This document shows positions 1 to 10,804 of a stretch of 64,000 bases of DNA, piece by piece; the first letter of the stretch is position 1; every line of letters begins with the position of its first letter. Source of the DNA: Protonemura montana (Eukaryota > Arthropoda > Insecta > Plecoptera > Nemouridae); contig OX387612.1 in assembly GCA_947568835.1 (NCBI GenBank), positions 2,852,001 to 2,916,000 of the forward strand, read 5' to 3'. The notes beneath the pieces were generated by a model, which saw only the letters and a list, made by a program, of their open reading frames with translations, did not search any database and was not told where the DNA came from. The position numbers were made by a program, and so were the translations under genes.

Positions 1-247
1 TTCTGTTCCAGGGTTTGTTACCTACAAGGGCAGCCTCCTCGACGTGGCCAAGCTGATGGAAGCGTTGAAACGCAGCGAAAAGGCGAGATCGGACACCGAG
101 GACCAGATGGTTGCAATGCGCGGCGAGCTGGAGGTGGTCAAAGTCGCCGCCGGGAAGTCTGCCGCGTCCGTCAAGGAGCTGACGGCCGAGGTCAAGGACG
201 TACGAGCGACGCTTTGCTCGACGAACGAGAATCTCGCTGTAATCAGG
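1..247 (+). CDS. Penultimate coding exon of a coiled-coil protein (5' part outside window)
   Basis: The open frame (codons at positions 2, 5, 8...) encodes a highly charged helical segment rich in Lys, Glu, Ala and Leu with heptad-like spacing, from about LLDVAKLMEALKRSEKARSD to TNENLAVIR. It ends at a consensus donor (AGG|GTGAGT, GT at 248) in phase 0. An acceptor-like TTCTGTTCCAG ends at position 11, so the exon may begin at 12; otherwise it extends off the left edge. The exon is GC-rich against an AT-rich flank. It joins the exon at 993 in frame. I do not recognise the family; a cytoplasmic coiled-coil protein is the safest description. Confidence 0.75.
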
Positions 248-297
248 GTGAGTTGGGACCGCAGTTCGTGTGGTTCGTTAAATCAAGCTGATTTCGA

Positions 298-465
298 GTG
301 AAATCTGATTGAAATTGCAAACGCTTGCAATTCGCGGGGTATTTTATTATTAAGATCACAGTTAACCTCTCAATAGTTTATGCCCACGCCCACGATAGTT
401 GGAGATCGGGGTTCCAGTCCCCGTTTGGGCTTCAATTTTTGAGACCGTTAAAGTGTTCATGCAAA
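298..465 (+). repeat. Family B (tRNA-derived element), short internally deleted copy
   Basis: The copy starts with the family B end (GAAATCTGATTGAAATTGCA, CGCGGGGTATTTTATTATTA) and keeps the tRNA B-box half (GGAGATCGGGGTTCCAGTCC, CCCGTTTGGGC) and the 3' segment TCAATTTTTGAGACCGTT. The A-box half is deleted. It lies 50 bp inside the last intron of the coiled-coil gene. Confidence 0.75.
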
Positions 466-710
466 TAAAATAAGCTGATGTTACATTTATTTTTTTTTGT
501 AAGATATCTCAGATGTGTTTTAACTTTGATGAAGGCTTTTTTTTGAAGATCTCGGAGCTTATGAGCTTCAATGGTACAGTGATCTGAAAGATTTTGATAA
601 ATTTTTGAATTTTTGAGTTTTTTTGAAATAACAGAACGCAAAGGCGGCTTTTCGGTGGATGAAAGGGTCACGAATAAAAAATTTCAAACTGAAACTGTAG
701 TTGACCATCG

Positions 711-967
711 GAAGACATTATTATTGTTTTTAGACTCGTGTCTACTTTTTCTAAACTTAGCACTAGTTTTAACAAAAGCTATTTCAACTGGGTTTTAAAT
801 GCTAAGTGAAGAGCAACTGAATTTCTCGACGTTTCGTAACTTGTACCTGTTTTTTCTTCAAGGACTGCTCTTACCCTTGAAGAAGTAACAGGTACAAGTT
901 ATGAAACGTTAGGAAATTTAGTTGTCCTTTACTTAGCATTCAAAACCTAGTTTAAATAGTTTTTGTT
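711..967. repeat. Family C inverted-repeat (MITE-like) element
   Basis: The left arm (TTTTTAGACTCGTGTCTACT ... AACTGGGTTTTAAATGCTAA) and right arm (TTAGCATTCAAAACCTAGTT ... AATAGTTTTTGT) are reverse complements. The centre is a hairpin around CTTCAAGGACTGCTCTTACC. No coding capacity. Other copies are at 13671, 17492, 20828, 41714, 42300, 44866, 46308, 49447 and 49875. Confidence 0.8.
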
Positions 968-992
968 ACAACGGAGGACATTGTTTCCGCAG

Positions 993-1181
993 GCTGACGC
1001 AACCACCTACCTGACGACGTTGCGCGAGGTCAAGGACAAGATATCGAACGTGATCAGCGTGCCGGCCACGAACCACGTCGACGACGCCGACGGAGTCGCT
1101 GGCAAGGCGGAGTCGAGGTGGTCCGAGACAGACTCGGCCGCCACGGTGAAAACCGAGGCCAAGGAGGAGACGGTGGACTGA
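993..1181 (+). CDS. Terminal coding exon of the coiled-coil protein
   Basis: The acceptor TTTCCGCAG ends at 992 and the exon opens in phase 0, matching the donor at 248. It continues the helical segment (ADATTYLTTLREVKDKISNV) and then turns into an acidic, Ser/Thr/Glu-rich C-terminal tail ending KEETVD with a TGA stop at 1179-1181. The 744-bp intron (248-992) holds a tRNA-derived repeat fragment and a MITE-like inverted repeat that ends 25 bp before the acceptor. The 3' UTR follows to a poly(A) signal at 1585. Confidence 0.75.
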   Translation, partial: ADATTYLTTLREVKDKISNVISVPATNHVDDADGVAGKAESRWSETDSAATVKTEAKEETVD

Positions 1182-1584
1182 ATCGCCCTCCGAACGCAGC
1201 TATCTGTTCACATATGGCTTCAAAACAATTCCTCGATCTGTAATTTTTTTACTTCGCAATTAATTCTGGCTTTTAACGTGCAAAGGCAGCGGAGCTTTGC
1301 GGCTTACGAACGTAGAGTCGCACTGCTTTGCTGTTCCCCACTACGCATATCATTCTGATCACGATTCTGACATGAAATCGATTCTTGTGTCTGCCATTAG
1401 CTTAGTGCGGTTAAGCTACATGAAATAACTTAGTAGTATTTATTAATAATGCAAGCAATTATATTACAGGTTCGCAACGGAGTTTTTATTTTCTATGAAA
1501 TTGGAGCGACTGCTCTGTGTACTAATTTAAAAGTGGTAGTTAACTGTCTTCTGTCAGCTATGTATACCTCAATCGATGTGTAAG

Positions 1585-1590
1585 AATAAA
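1585..1590 (+). terminator. Poly(A) signal AATAAA of the coiled-coil gene
   Basis: AATAAA lies 404 bp after the stop codon in otherwise featureless 3' UTR sequence, followed by a T/G-rich stretch (TGTGTTATTATTTGTTTGTT) typical of a downstream element. Positions 1182-1767 show no other gene. Confidence 0.6.
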
Positions 1591-1767
1591 GAAAATTGTG
1601 AAAACCTAACATGTGTTATTATTTGTTTGTTTTGTTGGTTAATATTTCATTGAGTACCGGAATGGTTTGTTTATTTTGACAGGAACTACAAGTAATTCAT
1701 GAGACAGCCATTTTGTTGGTAAGTTTTTGTGAGTAAATGTTCTTAACTAAGGTTTGTGATTGCTGAT

Positions 1768-2070
1768 TAGGATAAAATCTGATTTAAATTGTGAACGCTT
1801 GCAATTTGCAGGGTATTTTATTATTATCAACACTATGACAGTCTCAAAAATTGATGCCCAAACGGGGACTCGAACCCCGATCTCCACCTATCGCGGGTGT
1901 CGCTCTAACCAATTGAGCTACTTGGACCCCGATCTCCACCTGTCACGGGTGTTGCTCTAACCCATTGAGCTACTTGGACCCCGATCTCCACCTGTCGCGG
2001 GTGTTGCTCTAACCCATTGAGCTACTTGGACACTGACTTTTTGAGACAATTTCAGTGTATTTGATGAGAA
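1768..2070 (-). repeat. Family B tRNA-derived element with three tRNA-half units
   Basis: Read on the - strand, it contains pol III A-box sequence TAGCTCAATTGGTTAGAG in three tandem ~52-bp units. Only the last unit continues to a B box (GGTTCGAGTCCCCGTTTGGG). The flanks carry the family ends (AAATCTGATTTAAATTGTGA at 1770s; TTTGATGAGAATGA at about 2060). Confidence 0.85.
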
Positions 2071-2805
2071 TGATAAGAATTTTTGGGAAGGTTATAATGT
2101 TGAAAATAATGTGTGTGATTTTTACTGGGTTTTTATTTTATTTACACAGTATGAACAATGTATATTGTTATGTGAATATGACAAAATAGATAAAACATTG
2201 CCATTGGTAATGATGATTGATATATATACAGATATTTATGAATAGCATATCCCTAAATTAAAATTCTGCAACAATATAATTGTCTATTAATTCAAATTTC
2301 CTTGATCTTAGCTTGGAAAGTGAAGTTGCCTACTGTGTAGGCATGATTTACGTAATCATAGGTACAAGACATTTTTCAGTGTTTAACTTTTCAAAAACGT
2401 AATTTAAATGTTTTTTTTTTGTGTTTCAGCTTCAGCAAAATTTGTCATTGAAATTTAATAGTTCCATTAAAAATTAAAATAACTACTCATTGAACAATGA
2501 CTTATTGTACCATGACTGGACTTTCCGTCTCAGGGACCGAAATGTTCCATATTTTACTGGTACATTCGTAGAAATAAAAGTGTACTGTTTCGTAAATGGA
2601 AAAAACCAACTATGGAACATGCGGAAACCAAGGTTCTCGTTCAATTCGAGTTCTTTTCAGTTTCTTGAATCAAACTATCTCAGCTTTAAAAGAGAACAGA
2701 TACTTGTCAAAAACTGACAGGTTTAAAAAATTGATTATTGCGCTTCATATTTTAGGAAGAAAACTGAACTAGTAGAGTTGGTGAGGGCAGGGAGATAAGG
2801 GCACA
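2071..2805. other. Intergenic AT-rich sequence, nothing recognised
   Basis: The interval lies between the family B copy and the 3' end of the NRF-6-like gene. Only short chance ORFs (for example 2490-2717) are present, with no splice context or recognisable peptide. Confidence 0.5.
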
Positions 2806-2811
2806 TTTATT
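2806..2811 (-). terminator. Poly(A) signal of the NRF-6-like gene
   Basis: AATAAA on the - strand (TTTATT on +) lies about 60 bp downstream of the TGA stop at 2870-2872, so the 3' UTR would be very short. It faces the 3' end of the coiled-coil gene about 1.2 kb away. Confidence 0.6.
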
Positions 2812-2869
2812 TGGCATTTGACGCCATTAGAACAAAGATAAGATGGTGGAGACATGTTGGTTTTTGGAA

Positions 2870-3007
2870 TCACGACTCTTTCCTCTTCAACGTCGTCTTC
2901 TCGGTCATGCAGAGTCGATAGAGCCTGGCACACGGCGCTTCAACCAGCAAATGAAGTACAATACCCGCTGCGATGCTGGCCACAACCATGCCGAGGAACT
3001 CGAACAA
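2870..3007 (-). CDS. NRF-6-like exon 13: C-terminus
   Basis: The acceptor TCGACTACAG leads to LFEFLGMVVASIAAGIVLHL, the last membrane helix, then LVEAPCARLYRL (family EAP motif) and a basic tail KTTLKRKES with a TGA stop at 2872-2870. Confidence 0.92.
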   Translation of the reverse strand: MFEFLGMVVASIAAGIVLHLLVEAPCARLYRLCMTEKTTLKRKES

Positions 3008-6000
3008 CTGTAGTCGATACAATTAAAGAGCACAATTATTAACCAAGCAAAGAACAATCTCACTTTACAAAAAAAAAAATTACTTGTTCTTGCATTTACA
3101 TGTTTATTTTATTTTTGTTATTTTTTACCCTAGCAGTCAAAGGCCCAATTTAATTTGAACCAAATTTGCCGAGCACATTTCTGTCCTCTTAATTTAAGCC
3201 CCATGCGTTTTCAGAAAAATCATTTAAGTACCTATACTTATAAAACTATTCAAAATAATTTACAAATTTTTAAAAGTTTGTAAAATCCAGGCCCAGCTTT
3301 GCTGTAATTTGCAGGTACAGTTTTCATGACAACATTTTTACAGTACGAATTCAAACGTAAACTCAGTAAACAGAAAGTACCGAATGAAGCATTTGCAAGG
3401 CGTTTGCAAAGCCTTGGTAATAGGGATAACCACATATATTCTCAATTCCATAATCGAAAAATCAAACCTCCCGCTGAATGTATTTATTTGTTTTGTTTAA
3501 AGACGCAGTGTTTTAAAAATCGTCTCTGGAACAATGGCCTAATGGCGTAAGAGGTTTCCGAACGGTTTGTCGTGTTGGAAACACCGGTCCTCGTGAGATC
3601 ACCAAAGTTAAGCAACACTGCGCTGGGTTAGGTATTGGATGGGTGAACATCATACACATGACCAGTTCTGTTCGGGAGAGAGGTTGGAGGGATGAAAGTT
3701 CAGCAGCACTGCGCTGGGTCAGGTATTGGATGGGTGACTATCATTAACATGACCAGTTCTGTTCGGGAGGGAGGTTGGAGGGATGAAAGTTAAGCAGCAC
3801 TGCGCTGGGTCAGGTATTGGATGGGTGATCATCATACACACGACCAGTTCTGTTCGGAAGAGAGGTTGGCGGCATGAAAGTTAAGCAAAACTGCGCTGGG
3901 TCAGGTAATGGATGGGTGACCACCTAACATATACTAACTCGCATTCTGGTTTAGAAGCTTCAAATATTGTGTCATTATAACTCACGGCCTGTAAGTCGCT
4001 GTGGTGCTCAGGTGTTTTCTTGATGACAGTTAATCCCATTGCTAAGGTGAAATGTGTGAACGACACTGCAAAGCAAAGCTTGCTGGGAACCTGCCAACCA
4101 GACCAGGACAGGAAAGCGTTCACAAATCCTATAAAAAAGAGAGTCGCTCATTAAATGAGCCGAGAAAACCAACGGCAATTTAAACTTAAACTTAATAACA
4201 CCTGTTGCAACAGCTGGTTTACAAGGTTATCGAGTAGCGTAGCATACCGTTTCACTTACTTCAGAAAAGTATTTTTGTTTACCGGCGTTTGCAAATTTAT
4301 AAGTCAACGTTGTAAAGCATATTTTTGTGTTTTTAACTTAGACCTAATGCGCTTTTAAAAAATGTAAGTATTAAATAATTTTGCAACTATTCAAAATAAA
4401 ACTTTTTGGAGTTTAAACGCCAAAAGTGTATAAAAACTATAAAATTTAAGTATACAAATAATTAAATTAAATGATAAAATTTAAGAAGTTGTGAAGTTTT
4501 TGAACCCGTATCTATTTTCTTTCTCTTTTTCTTCACAAATTTCTAACTTATGTTTTTGAATTTTGTCTGTTTTGCTTTGATCCGTACAACGGATCGGCTT
4601 CACATTTTATCATCCCTAAACATTGCTTATGACCAACCTTTAATACAACCCATTTTATGGTGTAGCCTTTTTTTGCAGTTTTGACACATTTTCGCTGTTG
4701 GCAAATTGACAAATTTTGAAAGTTCGGTAAGAACCTGAAATTAATTCTTAACGTCACCTCACAAAATATTTTGGTGAAGCGAATTAAATATGAATTACCT
4801 GACCTAACATAACCCAACCTAACCTTACCTAACCTAACCTTACCTAACCTAACCTAACCTAACCTAACCTATATTAACCTAACCTAACCTAGCCTAACCT
4901 AACCTAACCTAACCTAACCTAACCTAATCTTACCTAACCTTGCATAACCTTACCTAACCTAACCTAACCATACCGAACCTAACCTAACCTAACCTAGCCT
5001 AACCTAACCTAATCTTACCTAACCTTGCCTAACCTTACCTAACCTAACCTAACCATACCGAACCTAACCTAACCTAACCTAACCTAACGTAACCAAACCA
5101 AACCTAATCAACCTTCGTGACTCTAATAAGGTAATTGTAATTGAAAGTAGTTTTGTTTAACGAGCACCTCCTTTTCCACGTTGACAAGCAAACAGCACCC
5201 ATGCGACGCCCAGCGCCCAAGCGGGACGCATTGTTGCAATGTAGATCGCCGTCGCGACGCGTTCTAGCTTGGCGTCGGGCTGGTAGTACGCGTGCGCCGA
5301 CAGGAACGCGTATGACGTCAGCAAGACGCTTGCAGTCCAGCCAATGAAAGTCTGGAGAAGTGACAAGGCAGACATTAAATCCTAATTGTTATCTTAGATT
5401 TATATTGTTACCTACACCCACACCGGTATAATGGTTTATTACTCATTACTTTATTACTTTACTAGTTTAGCACTTTAATTTATCTCACCACTGAGTTTTG
5501 AATGCTGAATTTCCTTCAAGACATATGTTACCAACTCGGTTTAAAGCGCTGTTAAGCGCCGTTTATGTTTCCTTTAAACAGGCGCAGTAATTTACTTGAA
5601 AACAATAATATTTTAATAATTGCAAACCAAGAAACTATGACAACGCACGAAGAACAAGAATAAAATAGTTTTTAACAATGTGTTTGCTTCGAAACGGAAT
5701 ATTTGGTGACTTGGAAATACAAACAAAATATCAATGGGACTTCTTACTTTGACCTCCAAATGACAGTTTAAAAGTTAAACCCCGTCCTTCCAGGTTCAAA
5801 TATTAAACGGTGATTTGGACAGAGAGAAAATAGTGACGGCTGCTAAATAAAATTTATTTTATGTGACAGGACAAAGCCTTCCTGAATCATCACCAAATTA
5901 AAATTAAAATTTACATCTTTTTTCTGAACTTTTAAAACATCCTCTTTCAAATCTTTCAAAATGTCGGCTATACGGGGAAAATCAATTTCGGTCTAAAACC

Positions 6001-9000
6001 TCTTTTAAACGCCGATTAATCTATGGCACAGCCCACTTTATCAAGGACAAGTACGCTTTAATGACCTCCCACAATCGTTGAAAGCACTCCAAGGAACAAA
6101 CCACTTCAAAACTGAACTCAAAATATTTCTCTGCAAGATATGCCCATATTCATTACATGATTATCATTCACATGTCTCTGACTTTGACTTTCCTATGCTG
6201 TTCTATTCTATTCTATGCCATTTTACTGCTGCTCCTCTCATTTTATGTATTCTGACGTATTCTATGACAAACCTTACTTACTCTGTAATGTATTGTTCCT
6301 AGAATGAAATATATGTTATTATTATTATTATTATTATTGAAAACAAGATTTGAATTCGGCGTTGGTGAAATCGGTCCAAACAGGTTGATGCTGTTTGGGT
6401 ATTTTGAACAAAACGTGACAGTCGTAGTTTTAACAAACGTAGTGAGATGAACCGTAGCTGCCGAGTTGCAATTGTTCCCTACCTGTGCCGGTGACAGGAA
6501 CTTTTGTTTATTCTTCGTCACGTGGAGCAGGTAACCCAGGGCAACGCCAATCAGCCAGGGCGTGGCCCGCAATTGCGTCTTGAAGTAGAGTTCGTTCATG
6601 AGGACACTGCAACATAATGACGTCATCGCCCAACAGCCACGTCATCCTCGTGGCTTCGAAATGGAATCGAGATATTACAGTTTAAAATTAAGCGAAAAAA
6701 ATAACGGAAAAATAAATGACATTGTGTCCCTTCATTTTTTTATTTTGACACTGTTTTGACATCTGGCCATGCGGCACTGGTCTAATTGTGTCGGTGAATG
6801 AGTGGATGATGATGAGGATGATGATGAATCTAACTTAGCCTAGAAGGGAGGAGGGGAAACCTAGTGCCGGTGTCGCATAATATTTATACTGTCCACTAAC
6901 ATTACCCCCCAGTAAACACAGCATATGCTAGTTTTACTGGCCAGTAAACTCAATATGATCTACGATTACTGTACCAGTAAACTAGAAACGTTTTGAGATT
7001 ACTGTACCAGTAAACTAAAGACGATTTGAGATTACTGGCCCAGTAAAAATAATACATATTATTACATATACAGTAATACAAAATTTCAAAACATCACTAT
7101 AATAGTATTACTTACTATGCACAAATAAATCACATCAATCAAATCACAGGGTGACCAAACACATTGCAGGGATTAGCGTACTGTTTAGCTTAAAAATTAG
7201 CCAGGCTACTTGCTGTGGGGACTTCATATGGAATACGCCCCATACCTTTCGATAGAAATGCAACAACACCCCTTGCCAACATAATGAAATGTGAACTTAC
7301 CTGTGCATTTTGATGCAATCGAACTAGATGCACTACAGGGTGTGTACAAAACAATGCAGGGGAGTAATCTGATAATAGCCTGAAGGTATAATGCTATTAC
7401 TCCCCAACATTATGAAATGTGAATTAACCTGTGCATTTTGATGCAATCGAACTAGATGAACTACAGGGTGTGTACAAAACAATGCAGGGGAGTAATCTGA
7501 TAATAGCCTGAAGGTATAATGCTATTACTCCCCAACATTATGAAATGTGAATTAACCTGTGCATTTTGATGCAATCGAACTAGATGCACTACAGGGTGTG
7601 TACAAAACAATGCAGGGGAGTAATCTGATAATAGCCTGAAGGTATAATGCTATTACTCCCCAACATTATGAAATGTGAATTAACCTGTGCATTTTGATGC
7701 AATCGAACTAGATGCACTACAGGGTGTGTACAAAACAATGCAGGGGAGTAATCTGATAATAGCCTGAAGGTATAATGCTATTACTCCCCAACATAATGAA
7801 ATGTGAACTTACCTGTGCATTTTGATGCAATCGAACTAGATGCACTACAGGGTGTGTACAAAACAATGCAGGGGAGTAATCTGATAATAGCCTGAAGGTA
7901 TAATGCTATTACTCCCCAACATTATGAAATGTGAATTAACCTGTGCATTTTGATGCAATCGAACTAGATGAACTACAGGGTGTGTACAAATCAATGCAGG
8001 GGAGTAATCTGATAATAGCCTGAAGGTATAATGCTAGTACTCCCCAACATTATGAAATGTGAATTAACCTGTGCATTTTGATGCAATCGAACTAGATGCA
8101 CTACAGGGTGTGTACAAAACAATGCAGGGGAGTAATCTGATAATAGCATGAAGGTATAATGCTATTACTCCCCAACATAATGAAATGTGAACTTACCTGT
8201 GCATTTTGATGCAATCGAACTAGATGCACTACAGGGTGTGTACAAAACAATGCAGGGGAGTAATCTGATAATTGCCTGAAGGTATAATGCTATTACTCCC
8301 CAACATTATGAAATGTGAAATGCACAGGTAAGTTCACATTTCATTATGTTGGGGAGTAATAGCATTATACCTTCAGGCTATTATCAGATTACTCCCCTGC
8401 ATTGTTTTGTACACACCCTGTAGTGCATCTAGTTCGATTGCATCAAAATGCACAGGTAAGTTCACATTTCATTATGTTGGGGAGTAATAGCATTATACCT
8501 TCAGGCTATTATCAGATTACTCCCCTGCATTGTTTTGTACACACCCTGTAGTGCATCTAGTTCGATTGCATCAAAATGCACAGGTAAGTTCACATTTCAT
8601 AATGTTGGGGAGTAATAGCATTATACCTTCAGGCTATTATCAGATTACTCCCCTGCATTTGCTTTGTACACACCCTGTAGTGCATCTAGTTCGATTGCAT
8701 CAAAATGCACAGGTTAGTTCACATTTCATAATGTTGGGGAGTAATAGCATTATACCTTCAGGCTATTATCAGATTACTCCCCTGCATTTGCTTTGTACAC
8801 ACCCTGTAGTGCATCTAGTTCGATTGCATCAAAATGCACAGGTAAGTTCACATTTCATAATGGTGGGGAGTAATAGCATTATACCTTCATGCTATTATCA
8901 GATTACTCCCCTGCATTGTTTTGTACACACCCTGTAGTGCATCTAGTTCGATTGCATCAAAATGCACAGGTAAGTTCACATTTCATTATGTTGGGGAGTA

Positions 9001-10753
9001 ATAGCATTATACCTTCAGGCTATTATCAGATTACTCCCCTGCATTGTTTTGTACACACCCTGTAGTGCATCTAGTTCGATTGCATCAAAATGCACAGGTA
9101 AGTTCACATTTCATAATGTTGGGGAGTAATAGCATTATACCTTCAGGCTATTATCAGATTACTCCCCTGCATTGTTTTGTACACACCCTGTAGTGCATCT
9201 AGTTCGATTGCATCAAAATGCACAGGTAAGTTCACATTTCATTATGTTGGGGAGTAATAGCATTATACCTTCAGGCTGTTATCAGATTACTCCCCTGCAT
9301 TGTTTTGTACACACCCTGTAGTGCATCTAGTTCGATTGCATCAAAATGCACAGGTAAGTTCACATTTCATTATGTTGGGGAGTAATAGCATTATACCTTC
9401 AGGCTATTATCAGATTACTCCCCTGTATTTGCTTTGTACACACCCTGTAGTGCATCTAGTTCGATTGCATCAAAATGCACAGGTAAGTTCACATTTCATA
9501 ATGTTGGGGAGTAATAGCATTATATCTTCAGGCTATTATCAGATTACTCCCCTGCATTGTTTTGTACACACCCTGTAGTGCATCTAGTTCGATTGCATCA
9601 AAATGCACAGGTAAGTTCACATTTCATTATGTTGGGGAGTAATAGTATTATACCTTCAGGCTATTATCAGATTACTCCCCTGCATTGTTTTGTACACACC
9701 CTGTAGTTCATCTAGTTCGATTGCATCAAAATGCACAGGTAAGTTCACATTTCATAATGTTGGGGAGTAATAGCATTATACCTTCAGGCTATTATCAGAT
9801 TACTCCCCTGCATTGTTTTGTACACACCCTGTAGTGCATCTAGTTCGATTGCATCAAAATGCACAGGTAAGTTCACATTTCATTATGTTGGGGAGTAATA
9901 GCATTATACCTTCAGGCTATTATCAGATTACTCCCCTGCATTGTTTTGTACACACCCTGTAGTTCATCTAGTTCGATTGCATCAAAATGCACAGGTAAGT
10001 TCACATTTCATTATGTTGGGGAGTAATAGCATTATACCTTCAGGCTATTATCAGATTACTCCCCTGCATTTGCTTTAAGACACCCTGTACCCTGCAGGTG
10101 ATGCTTTTGTTTTGGGAGTAATATTATTTCACTGTTTTTGTTTTACTGGTACAGTACAAATAATATGTTCTCAAACGCTAGGTTTTCTCAGCCAGTAATC
10201 TCATTACAATTCTTGTTTACTGGCCAGTAATCATATTATGAACTGAGATTACTGGGGGTAATAATATTATGGCAGTACGAATATTCTGTTACACCGGCAC
10301 GTAGCCTACTCATGTCGAAGAGCACTAAGGGGACCACCGGCTTAACGTCCCTTCCGAAGGACGGTACAACGTGAATAACAGGATTCCTCCACAAATCCAT
10401 GCTGTCGAGAGGTTTATAAGCAAGGCGAGTGAAGTTGCTGTACTAACTTTCATCCCTCCAACCTCTCTCCCGAACAGAACTGGTCATATGTATGATGGTC
10501 ACCCATCCAATACCTGACCCAGCGCAGTGTTGCCTAACTTTCATCCCTGCAACCTCTCTCCCAAACAGAACTGGTCATGTGTATGGACCCTTCATTCTAA
10601 GACTGATAGTAATGTTTTCATTCTATTTGTAATCTTTATAAAATCGTTGAATATAGGTAATGTTAATTAATGTTGTTTACAACATTTTCTTATTTCACCA
10701 TACTTAATGTAAATACTTTAACTATCAAATGAAATGTAGCATTTTAATCTGGA

Positions 10754-10804
<51 letters not shown>

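Noticed and set aside
4800..5108. A true chromosome end
   Set aside because: The array is degenerate and lies inside a multi-exon gene with sequence on both sides.
8530..9578. ORFs with a repeated FCTHPVVHLVRLHQNAQVSS peptide
   Set aside because: They are translations of the ~128-bp units of the foldback element; one unit plus a base variant keeps the frame by chance.
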